Below, piece after piece: positions 1 through 8,980 of a stretch of DNA of 64,000 nucleotides. The notes beneath the pieces were generated by a model. That model did no database searches. It was not told the DNA's origin and saw only the letters and a list, made by a program, of their open reading frames with translations. Position numbers and translations under genes: made by a program. The DNA is taken from assembly GCA_039105265.1 (NCBI GenBank), contig JAPFFF010000084.1:1-64000 (forward strand), given 5' to 3'. The stretch comes from Tritrichomonas musculus (taxonomy: Eukaryota; Parabasalia; Tritrichomonadida; Tritrichomonadidae). Position 1 is the stretch's first letter. Each line of letters opens with the position of its first letter.

Positions 1-105
1 AGACGGGAACACGGAAGACCTTAAAGAATTTATTTTACAGATGGTTATACTTTACTTATATTTGAAGATGCAGGATTCGAAAGACAAACGTACAGAACGG
101 AATAC

Positions 106-230
106 ATGAACACGGAAACGAATACAGACGGGAACACGGAAGACCTTAAAGAATTTATTTTACAGATGGTTATACTTTACTTATATTTGAAGATGCAGGA
201 TTCGAAAGACAAACGTACAGAACGGAATAC
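106..230 (+). repeat. A monomer, 125 bp (reference copy)
   Basis: Taken from one ATGA junction to the next. The first ~40 bases are a purine-rich, ACG/GAA-rich constant region shared with B; the remaining core is A-specific and ends in GAACGGAATAC. Variants seen among ~338 copies: ATGATC in place of ATGAAC at the start, ACG in place of ACA shortly before the end, a B-like 5' part (A'), the shortened A* after each T segment, and one private G-to-A at 20801. I noticed no frame-changing indel in any copy. Confidence 0.97.
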
Positions 231-234
231 ATGA
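106..234 (+). CDS. A mini-ORF, 42 aa, possible micropeptide (representative)
   Basis: ATG at 106 reads 42 codons to TGA at 232-234. The stop overlaps the next unit's ATG (231-233) as ATGA. The peptide begins MNTETNTDGNTED, has a hydrophobic middle (EFILQMVILYLYLKM, residues 16-30) and a charged tail ending KDKRTERNT. Because 125 is 2 mod 3, each successive unit's ORF is in a new frame, so the array is a chain of overlapping mini-ORFs and not one long polyprotein. The internal start context is weak (T at -3, A at +4). The family is not recognised. Expression is unproven and the ORF could be a by-product of satellite homogenisation; it is listed because the architecture repeats hundreds of times. 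Confidence 0.22.
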   Translation: MNTETNTDGNTEDLKEFILQMVILYLYLKMQDSKDKRTERNT

Positions 235-359
235 ACACGGAAACGAATACAGACGGGAACACGGAAGACCTTAAAGAATTTATTTTACAGATGGTTATAC
301 TTTACTTATATTTGAAGATGCAGGATTCGAAAGACAAACGTACAGAACGGAATACATGA
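150..359 (+). other. Stop-to-stop frame across two A units, METTL6-like pattern (representative)
   Basis: Upstream of each A mini-ORF the same frame is open for 27 more codons through the preceding unit's core, after a TAA at 147-149. The upstream part reads RIYFTDGYTLLIFEDAGFE, then RQTYRTEY, then MNTETN. From memory, the C-terminus of METTL6-type tRNA 3-methylcytidine methyltransferases has the pattern R-x-Y-F-F-T-D-x(5-6)-L-F-x-D-x-G-[YF]-E, followed by N-E-Y-x(3)-E-T. The match covers roughly 35 residues with two small gaps. If real, A is a fragment of a host gene's 3' coding end captured into the satellite. There is no catalytic domain, so it is not a functional enzyme. No search was run. 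Confidence 0.3.
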
Positions 360-472
360 ACACGGAAACGAATACAGAAACGAACACAGAAGAATATCTC
401 GATTTTATTATATAAACAGTTCTATTTTGATTTTAAATATTATTCAGTAATCAGAATTAAAGAAAGGAATAC
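356..472 (+). repeat. B1 monomer, 117 bp (reference copy)
   Basis: Shares its first ~40 bases and its GGAATAC end with A, but has an AT-rich core including TATATAAACAG. It differs from B2 just after CTCGA by a 2-bp deletion and two substitutions. From ATG 356 only 19 codons are read before TAA, so B1, unlike A and B2, has lost the full-length ORF and the stop/start overlap frame. Full-length B1 copies begin at 356, 4651, 7429, 11105, 18341, 18583, 20023, 21015, 24364, 27338, 28080, 30025, 30642, 34818, 40043, 40660, 44836, 51504, 51746, 53186, 54178, 57527, 60501, 61243 and 63188. Confidence 0.95.
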
Positions 473-597
473 ATGAACACGGAAACGAATACAGACGGGA
501 ACACGGAAGACCTTAAAGAATTTATTTTACAGATGGTTATACTTTACTTATATTTGAAGATGCAGGATTCGAAAGACAAACGTACGGAACGGAATAC

Positions 598-716
598 ATG
601 AACACGGAAACGAATACAGAAACGAACACAGAAGAATATCTCGAAATTATGTTATATAAACAGTTCTATTTTGATTTTAAATATTATTCAGTAATCAGAA
701 TTAAAGAAAGGAATAC
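598..716 (+). repeat. B2 monomer, 119 bp (reference copy)
   Basis: Has CTCGAAATTATG where B1 has the shorter CTCGATTTTA. B2 is always flanked by A units and never touches a C cluster; that position is reserved for B1. It occurs in groups alternating with single or double A units (for example 598-1573, 7671-8646, 31384-32359, 41402-42377). Confidence 0.95.
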
Positions 717-720
717 ATGA
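598..720 (+). CDS. B2 mini-ORF, 40 aa, possible micropeptide (representative)
   Basis: ATG at 598 reads 40 codons to TGA at 718-720, again overlapping the next unit's ATG at 717 as ATGA. The N-terminus MNTETNTETNTEE and the C-terminal ERNT match the A peptide, while the middle (EYLEIMLYKQFYFDFKYY, then SVIRIK) is aromatic and differs. 119 is also 2 mod 3, so B2 keeps the frame arrangement of A although the core DNA is largely dissimilar. The family is not recognised. The ORF could be coincidental, but two diverged monomers sharing start, stop overlap and length class is notable. Confidence 0.22.
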   Translation: MNTETNTETNTEEYLEIMLYKQFYFDFKYYSVIRIKERNT

Positions 721-1907
721 ACACGGAAACGAATACAGACGGGAACACGGAAGACCTTAAAGAATTTATTTTACAGATGGTTATACTTTACTTATATTTG
801 AAGATGCAGGATTCGAAAGACAAACGTACAGAACGGAATACATGAACACGGAAACGAATACAGAAACGAACACAGAAGAATATCTCGAAATTATGTTATA
901 TAAACAGTTCTATTTTGATTTTAAATATTATTCAGTAATCAGAATTAAAGAAAGGAATACATGAACACGGAAACGAATACAGACGGGAACACGGAAGACC
1001 TTAAAGAATTTATTTTACAGATGGTTATACTTTACTTATATTTGAAGATGCAGGATTCGAAAGACAAACGTACAGAACGGAATACATGAACACGGAAACG
1101 AATACAGACGGGAACACGGAAGACCTTAAAGAATTTATTTTACAGATGGTTATACTTTACTTATATTTGAAGATGCAGGATTCGAAAGACAAACGTACGG
1201 AACGGAATACATGATCACGGAAACGAATACAGAAACGAACACAGAAGAATATCTCGAAATTATGTTATATAAACAGTTCTATTTTGATTTTAAATATTAT
1301 TCAGTAATCAGAATTAAAGAAAGGAATACATGAACACGGAAACGAATACAGACGGGAACACGGAAGACCTTAAAGAATTTATTTTACAGATGGTTATACT
1401 TTACTTATATTTGAAGATGCAGGATTCGAAAGACAAACGTACAGAACGGAATACATGAACACGGAAACGAATACAGAAACGAACACAGAAGAATATCTCG
1501 AAATTATGTTATATAAACAGTTCTATTTTGATTTTAAATATTATTCAGTAATCAGAATTAAAGAAAGGAATACATGAACACGGAAACGAATACAGACGGG
1601 AACACGGAAGACCTTAAAGAATTTATTTTACAGATGGTTATACTTTACTTATATTTGAAGATGCAGGATTCGAAAGACAAACGTACAGAACGGAATACAT
1701 GAACACGGAAACGAATACAGACGGGAACACGGAAGACCTTAAAGAATTTATTTTACAGATGGTTATACTTTACTTATATTTGAAGATGCAGGATTCGAAA
1801 GACAAACGTACAGAACGGAATACATGAACACGGAAACGAATACAGAAACGAACACAGAAGAATATCTCGATTTTATTATATAAACAGTTCTATTTTGATT
1901 TTAAATA

Positions 1908-2162
1908 ATCAGATGAACGTCGATCGGCATGCACTTCCCCGCTCGACCAACCAACAACGCAAATCACACGCACAATCAATGCAACACATATTCGCTATAC
2001 AAAGTCTCACACATTAGCAGACACGCCGGCCGATGCTGATATACAATCAACATCGGCCGGCGAGTGGCAAAGTAACTCAGGCAGAAAAATGTTTTAACAC
2101 TCATTAGGCATAACATGCAAACAATATCAGACGCAACAGAAGAACAGAAACAAAAAATTTTT
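1908..2162 (+). repeat. C monomer, 255 bp (first-of-cluster form)
   Basis: Runs from ATCAGATGAAC to the next ATCAGATGAAC. It is clearly more GC-rich than A or B and shows no similarity to them apart from short junction motifs. It contains the 39-nt hairpin at +116 to +154. The first C of every cluster carries four substitutions in its first 26 bases (GTCGATCGGCATGC versus TTCGACCAGCAGGC in later units). Confidence 0.96.
2024..2062. other. 39-nt perfect-stem hairpin / potential cruciform in C (reference copy)
   Basis: CGCCGGCCGATG and CATCGGCCGGCG are exact reverse complements (12 bp). Inside them, after one C/A mismatch, CTGAT and ATCAA add four more pairs around an ATACA loop. It occurs once per C unit, 39 times. 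Starts: 2024, 2279, 5718, 5973, 6228, 9097, 9352, 9607, 12172, 12427, 12682, 14952, 15207, 15462, 16976, 19025, 28772, 29027, 32810, 33065, 33320, 35885, 36140, 36395, 38790, 39045, 42828, 43083, 43338, 45903, 46158, 46413, 48683, 48938, 49193, 50139, 52188, 61935, 62190. It is the most GC-rich element in the domain. Confidence 0.9.
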
Positions 2163-2352
2163 ATCAGATGAACTTCGACCAGCAGGCACTTCCCCGCTCG
2201 ACCAACCAACAACGCAAATCACACGCACAATCAATGCAACACATATTCGCTATACAAAGTCTCACACATTAGCAGACACGCCGGCCGATGCTGATATACA
2301 ATCAACATCGGCCGGCGAGTGGCAAAGTAACTCAGGCAGAAAAATGTTTTAA
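2098..2352 (+). other. 84-codon open frame across the C repeat, plus strand (representative)
   Basis: 255 bp is exactly 85 codons, and in this frame each C unit has a single stop (TAA at 2095-2097 and 2350-2352), leaving 84 open codons. The translation is hydrophilic, including SDELRPAGTSPLDQPTTQIT and, after a short gap, LADTPADADIQSTSAGEWQ, ending GRKMF. There is no early ATG, so this is an exon-like or C-terminal-like fragment and not a self-contained gene. The opposite strand is also open for 78 codons from ATG (for example 1976-2212). The plus frame looks more protein-like to me; the antisense one is hydrophobic and cysteine-rich as a mirror of it. No family recognised. Confidence 0.3.
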
Positions 2353-2417
2353 CACTCATTAGGCATAACATGCAAACAATATCAGACGCAACAGAAGAAC
2401 AGAAACAAAAAATTTTT

Positions 2418-2656
2418 ATCAGATGAACTTCGACCAAAGAAGCAAGCAAATCGCACGTACAAGCAATACATGTATACTTTTTTTTTTCATTTTTATCTTA
2501 TCTTATCTTTTTGTATTTTTTTTTTTTTTAAAGCCTTTTTATTTATTTTTTGTAATATATTTTTTATTTTACTAGTTTTGATACTATATTTTATATATTT
2601 TTCTTTTCTTTTTTTTTTAATTTAAGATATGTATTTGAAGAAGATTTTTTGCAAGC
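2418..2656 (+). repeat. T segment 1 (239 bp)
   Basis: Very T-rich on the plus strand, with (ATCTT)3, two long T runs (10 and 14 T) and near the end ATATGTATTTGAAGAAG. The first ~50 bases look like a diverged start of a C unit. It ends GCAAGC directly before the ATG of a shortened A. The 14-T second run is unique to this copy. Confidence 0.92.
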
Positions 2657-2779
2657 ATGGAAACGAATACAGACGGGAACACGGAAGACCTTAAAGAATT
2701 TATTTTACAGATGGTTATACTTTACTTATATTTGAAGATGCAGGATTCGAAAGACAAACGTACAGAACGGAATACATGA
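2657..2779 (+). CDS. A* mini-ORF, 40 aa, first in array after a T segment (representative)
   Basis: The first A after every T segment lacks the six bases AACACG after its ATG, giving ATGGAAACG and a peptide starting METNTDGNTED. The frame is kept and the TGA at 2777-2779 overlaps the next ATG. Unlike internal units, this ATG has A at -3 and G at +4 (AGCATGG), a favourable eukaryotic start context. An upstream ATG in another frame (in AGATATGTATTTG) gives a 21-codon ORF overlapping it. Other A* units start at 9986, 17353, 19404, 29406, 33699, 39424, 43717, 49570, 50516, 52567 and 62569. Expression is unproven. Confidence 0.25.
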   Translation: METNTDGNTEDLKEFILQMVILYLYLKMQDSKDKRTERNT

Positions 2780-5601
2780 ACACGGAAACGAATACAGACG
2801 GGAACACGGAAGACCTTAAAGAATTTATTTTACAGATGGTTATACTTTACTTATATTTGAAGATGCAGGATTCGAAAGACAAACGTACAGAACGGAATAC
2901 ATGAACACGGAAACGAATACAGACGGGAACACGGAAGACCTTAAAGAATTTATTTTACAGATGGTTATACTTTACTTATATTTGAAGATGCAGGATTCGA
3001 AAGACAAACGTACAGAACGGAATACATGAACACGGAAACGAATACAGACGGGAACACGGAAGACCTTAAAGAATTTATTTTACAGATGGTTATACTTTAC
3101 TTATATTTGAAGATGCAGGATTCGAAAGACAAACGTACAGAACGGAATACATGAACACGGAAACGAATACAGACGGGAACACGGAAGACCTTAAAGAATT
3201 TATTTTACAGATGGTTATACTTTACTTATATTTGAAGATGCAGGATTCGAAAGACAAACGTACAGAACGGAATACATGAACACGGAAACGAATACAGACG
3301 GGAACACGGAAGACCTTAAAGAATTTATTTTACAGATGGTTATACTTTACTTATATTTGAAGATGCAGGATTCGAAAGACAAACGTACAGAACGGAATAC
3401 ATGAACACGGAAACGAATACAGACGGGAACACGGAAGACCTTAAAGAATTTATTTTACAGATGGTTATACTTTACTTATATTTGAAGATGCAGGATTCGA
3501 AAGACAAACGTACAGAACGGAATACATGAACACGGAAACGAATACAGACGGGAACACGGAAGACCTTAAAGAATTTATTTTACAGATGGTTATACTTTAC
3601 TTATATTTGAAGATGCAGGATTCGAAAGACAAACGTACAGAACGGAATACATGAACACGGAAACGAATACAGACGGGAACACGGAAGACCTTAAAGAATT
3701 TATTTTACAGATGGTTATACTTTACTTATATTTGAAGATGCAGGATTCGAAAGACAAACGTACAGAACGGAATACATGAACACGGAAACGAATACAGACG
3801 GGAACACGGAAGACCTTAAAGAATTTATTTTACAGATGGTTATACTTTACTTATATTTGAAGATGCAGGATTCGAAAGACAAACGTACAGAACGGAATAC
3901 ATGAACACGGAAACGAATACAGACGGGAACACGGAAGACCTTAAAGAATTTATTTTACAGATGGTTATACTTTACTTATATTTGAAGATGCAGGATTCGA
4001 AAGACAAACGTACAGAACGGAATACATGAACACGGAAACGAATACAGACGGGAACACGGAAGACCTTAAAGAATTTATTTTACAGATGGTTATACTTTAC
4101 TTATATTTGAAGATGCAGGATTCGAAAGACAAACGTACAGAACGGAATACATGAACACGGAAACGAATACAGACGGGAACACGGAAGACCTTAAAGAATT
4201 TATTTTACAGATGGTTATACTTTACTTATATTTGAAGATGCAGGATTCGAAAGACAAACGTACAGAACGGAATACATGAACACGGAAACGAATACAGACG
4301 GGAACACGGAAGACCTTAAAGAATTTATTTTACAGATGGTTATACTTTACTTATATTTGAAGATGCAGGATTCGAAAGACAAACGTACAGAACGGAATAC
4401 ATGATCACGGAAACGAATACAGACGGGAACACGGAAGACCTTAAAGAATTTATTTTACAGATGGTTATACTTTACTTATATTTGAAGATGCAGGATTCGA
4501 AAGACAAACGTACAGAACGGAATACATGAACACGGAAACGAATACAGACGGGAACACGGAAGACCTTAAAGAATTTATTTTACAGATGGTTATACTTTAC
4601 TTATATTTGAAGATGCAGGATTCGAAAGACAAACGTACAGAACGGAATACATGAACACGGAAACGAATACAGAAACGAACACAGAAGAATATCTCGATTT
4701 TATTATATAAACAGTTCTATTTTGATTTTAAATATTATTCAGTAATCAGAATTAAAGAAAGGAATACATGAACACGGAAACGAATACAGACGGGAACACG
4801 GAAGACCTTAAAGAATTTATTTTACAGATGGTTATACTTTACTTATATTTGAAGATGCAGGATTCGAAAGACAAACGTACAGAACGGAATACATGAACAC
4901 GGAAACGAATACAGACGGGAACACGGAAGACCTTAAAGAATTTATTTTACAGATGGTTATACTTTACTTATATTTGAAGATGCAGGATTCGAAAGACAAA
5001 CGTACAGAACGGAATACATGAACACGGAAACGAATACAGACGGGAACACGGAAGACCTTAAAGAATTTATTTTACAGATGGTTATACTTTACTTATATTT
5101 GAAGATGCAGGATTCGAAAGACAAACGTACAGAACGGAATACATGAACACGGAAACGAATACAGACGGGAACACGGAAGACCTTAAAGAATTTATTTTAC
5201 AGATGGTTATACTTTACTTATATTTGAAGATGCAGGATTCGAAAGACAAACGTACAGAACGGAATACATGAACACGGAAACGAATACAGACGGGAACACG
5301 GAAGACCTTAAAGAATTTATTTTACAGATGGTTATACTTTACTTATATTTGAAGATGCAGGATTCGAAAGACAAACGTACAGAACGGAATACATGAACAC
5401 GGAAACGAATACAGACGGGAACACGGAAGACCTTAAAGAATTTATTTTACAGATGGTTATACTTTACTTATATTTGAAGATGCAGGATTCGAAAGACAAA
5501 CGTACAGAACGGAATACATGATCACGGAAACGAATACAGAAACGAACACAGAAGAATATCTCGATTTTATTATATAAACAGTTCTATTTTGATTTTAAAT
5601 A
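2657..5601 (+). repeat. A/B array 2
   Basis: A* then 15 A units, B1 at 4651, six A, B1' 5518-5601. The unit at 4401 and the B1' begin ATGATC. This is the longest uninterrupted run of A in the window: 16 consecutive units (2657-4650). Confidence 0.93.
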
Positions 5602-6340
5602 ATCAGATGAACGTCGATCGGCATGCACTTCCCCGCTCGACCAACCAACAACGCAAATCACACGCACAATCAATGCAACACATATTCGCTATACAAAGTC
5701 TCACACATTAGCAGACACGCCGGCCGATGCTGATATACAATCAACATCGGCCGGCGAGTGGCAAAGTAACTCAGGCAGAAAAATGTTTTAACACTCATTA
5801 GGCATAACATGCAAACAATATCAGACGCAACAGAAGAACAGAAACAAAAAATTTTTATCAGATGAACTTCGACCAGCAGGCACTTCCCCGCTCGACCAAC
5901 CAACAACGCAAATCACACGCACAATCAATGCAACACATATTCGCTATACAAAGTCTCACACATTAGCAGACACGCCGGCCGATGCTGATATACAATCAAC
6001 ATCGGCCGGCGAGTGGCAAAGTAACTCAGGCAGAAAAATGTTTTAACACTCATTAGGCATAACATGCAAACAATATCAGACGCAACAGAAGAACAGAAAC
6101 AAAAAATTTTTATCAGATGAACTTCGACCAGCAGGCACTTCCCCGCTCGACCAACCAACAACGCAAATCACACGCACAATCAATGCAACACATATTCGCT
6201 ATACAAAGTCTCACACATTAGCAGACACGCCGGCCGATGCTGATATACAATCAACATCGGCCGGCGAGTGGCAAAGTAACTCAGGCAGAAAAATGTTTTA
6301 ACACTCATTAGGCATAACATGCAAACAATATCAGACGCAA
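5602..6340 (+). repeat. C cluster 2: two full and one truncated C, B1 exit
   Basis: Units start at 5602, 5857 and 6112. The third stops after 229 bp at GACGCAA and continues directly as B1 from CACAGAAG. The cluster is flanked by a 56-bp direct repeat of B1 sequence (5546-5601 and 6340-6395). Confidence 0.94.
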
Positions 6341-8980
6341 CACAGAAGAATATCTCGATTTTATTATATAAACAGTTCTATTTTGATTTTAAATATTATT
6401 CAGTAATCAGAATTAAAGAAAGGAATACATGAACACGGAAACGAATACAGACGGGAACACGGAAGACCTTAAAGAATTTATTTTACAGATGGTTATACTT
6501 TACTTATATTTGAAGATGCAGGATTCGAAAGACAAACGTACAGAACGGAATACATGAACACGGAAACGAATACAGACGGGAACACGGAAGACCTTAAAGA
6601 ATTTATTTTACAGATGGTTATACTTTACTTATATTTGAAGATGCAGGATTCGAAAGACAAACGTACAGAACGGAATACATGAACACGGAAACGAATACAG
6701 ACGGGAACACGGAAGACCTTAAAGAATTTATTTTACAGATGGTTATACTTTACTTATATTTGAAGATGCAGGATTCGAAAGACAAACGTACAGAACGGAA
6801 TACATGAACACGGAAACGAATACAGACGGGAACACGGAAGACCTTAAAGAATTTATTTTACAGATGGTTATACTTTACTTATATTTGAAGATGCAGGATT
6901 CGAAAGACAAACGTACAGAACGGAATACATGAACACGGAAACGAATACAGACGGGAACACGGAAGACCTTAAAGAATTTATTTTACAGATGGTTATACTT
7001 TACTTATATTTGAAGATGCAGGATTCGAAAGACAAACGTACAGAACGGAATACATGATCACGGAAACGAATACAGACGGGAACACGGAAGACCTTAAAGA
7101 ATTTATTTTACAGATGGTTATACTTTACTTATATTTGAAGATGCAGGATTCGAAAGACAAACGTACAGAACGGAATACATGAACACGGAAACGAATACAG
7201 ACGGGAACACGGAAGACCTTAAAGAATTTATTTTACAGATGGTTATACTTTACTTATATTTGAAGATGCAGGATTCGAAAGACAAACGTACAGAACGGAA
7301 TACATGAACACGGAAACGAATACAGACGGGAACACGGAAGACCTTAAAGAATTTATTTTACAGATGGTTATACTTTACTTATATTTGAAGATGCAGGATT
7401 CGAAAGACAAACGTACAGAACGGAATACATGAACACGGAAACGAATACAGAAACGAACACAGAAGAATATCTCGATTTTATTATATAAACAGTTCTATTT
7501 TGATTTTAAATATTATTCAGTAATCAGAATTAAAGAAAGGAATACATGAACACGGAAACGAATACAGACGGGAACACGGAAGACCTTAAAGAATTTATTT
7601 TACAGATGGTTATACTTTACTTATATTTGAAGATGCAGGATTCGAAAGACAAACGTACAGAACGGAATACATGAACACGGAAACGAATACAGAAACGAAC
7701 ACAGAAGAATATCTCGAAATTATGTTATATAAACAGTTCTATTTTGATTTTAAATATTATTCAGTAATCAGAATTAAAGAAAGGAATACATGAACACGGA
7801 AACGAATACAGACGGGAACACGGAAGACCTTAAAGAATTTATTTTACAGATGGTTATACTTTACTTATATTTGAAGATGCAGGATTCGAAAGACAAACGT
7901 ACAGAACGGAATACATGAACACGGAAACGAATACAGAAACGAACACAGAAGAATATCTCGAAATTATGTTATATAAACAGTTCTATTTTGATTTTAAATA
8001 TTATTCAGTAATCAGAATTAAAGAAAGGAATACATGAACACGGAAACGAATACAGACGGGAACACGGAAGACCTTAAAGAATTTATTTTACAGATGGTTA
8101 TACTTTACTTATATTTGAAGATGCAGGATTCGAAAGACAAACGTACAGAACGGAATACATGAACACGGAAACGAATACAGACGGGAACACGGAAGACCTT
8201 AAAGAATTTATTTTACAGATGGTTATACTTTACTTATATTTGAAGATGCAGGATTCGAAAGACAAACGTACGGAACGGAATACATGATCACGGAAACGAA
8301 TACAGAAACGAACACAGAAGAATATCTCGAAATTATGTTATATAAACAGTTCTATTTTGATTTTAAATATTATTCAGTAATCAGAATTAAAGAAAGGAAT
8401 ACATGAACACGGAAACGAATACAGACGGGAACACGGAAGACCTTAAAGAATTTATTTTACAGATGGTTATACTTTACTTATATTTGAAGATGCAGGATTC
8501 GAAAGACAAACGTACAGAACGGAATACATGATCACGGAAACGAATACAGAAACGAACACAGAAGAATATCTCGAAATTATGTTATATAAACAGTTCTATT
8601 TTGATTTTAAATATTATTCAGTAATCAGAATTAAAGAAAGGAATACATGAACACGGAAACGAATACAGACGGGAACACGGAAGACCTTAAAGAATTTATT
8701 TTACAGATGGTTATACTTTACTTATATTTGAAGATGCAGGATTCGAAAGACAAACGTACAGAACGGAATACATGAACACGGAAACGAATACAGACGGGAA
8801 CACGGAAGACCTTAAAGAATTTATTTTACAGATGGTTATACTTTACTTATATTTGAAGATGCAGGATTCGAAAGACAAACGTACAGAACGGAATACATGA
8901 ACACGGAAACGAATACAGAAACGAACACAGAAGAATATCTCGATTTTATTATATAAACAGTTCTATTTTGATTTTAAATA
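6341..8980 (+). repeat. A/B array 3
   Basis: B1 tail (6341-6428), eight A (the sixth, 7054, begins ATGATC), B1 7429, A, B2 7671, A, B2 7915, A A, B2 8284, A, B2 8528, A A, B1' 8897-8980. From 7546 it matches 41277-42711 at an offset of 33,731 bp. Confidence 0.93.

Larger units (their letters stand above)
1..1907 (+). repeat. A/B array 1
   Basis: Order: partial A (1-105), A A, B1 356, A, B2 598, A, B2 842, A A, B2 1211, A, B2 1455, A A, B1' 1824-1907. The B/A alternation from 473 on matches 7546-8980 unit for unit at an offset of 7,073 bp. The B2 at 1211 starts with the ATGATC variant. Confidence 0.93.
1908..2417 (+). repeat. C cluster 1: two C units, T exit
   Basis: C units start at 1908 and 2163. 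The cluster is entered from B1' at GATTTTAAATA / ATCAG and leaves into a T segment after GACTTCGACCA-type sequence. Entry B1' begins ATGAAC. Confidence 0.94.

Noticed and set aside
106-230. CENP-B box in the A unit
   Set aside because: I compared the nTTCGnnnnAnnCGGGn pattern with TTCGAAAGACAAACG and with the region ending AGACGGG. Each matches only half of the required bases, so no box is called.
356-472. TATATAAA in the B core as a promoter
   Set aside because: A TATA-like octamer is expected by chance in such AT-rich DNA, and nothing else nearby supports a promoter.
106-1085. A array as one continuous gene using TGA as a sense codon
   Set aside because: The unit length is not a multiple of three; the second frame meets a further TGA and the third a TAA within each unit, so reassigning TGA does not give a continuous reading frame.
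1-1907. CRISPR-like array
   Set aside because: Units are 117-125 bp repeats placed directly against each other, without unique spacers, leader or cas genes.
1976-2212. 78-codon minus-strand ORF repeated in each C unit (72-codon form next to T segments)
   Set aside because: It is an antisense opening over a plus frame that is itself open; it is cysteine-rich and hydrophobic as expected of a mirror translation, matches no family I know, and its repetition only reflects repetition of C. Not called as a gene.
5518-6428. C cluster as an LTR or transposon insertion with target-site duplication
   Set aside because: The flanking direct repeat is ~56 bp of B1 satellite, there are no terminal inverted repeats or mobility genes, and all clusters share one breakpoint, which points to recombination and copying.
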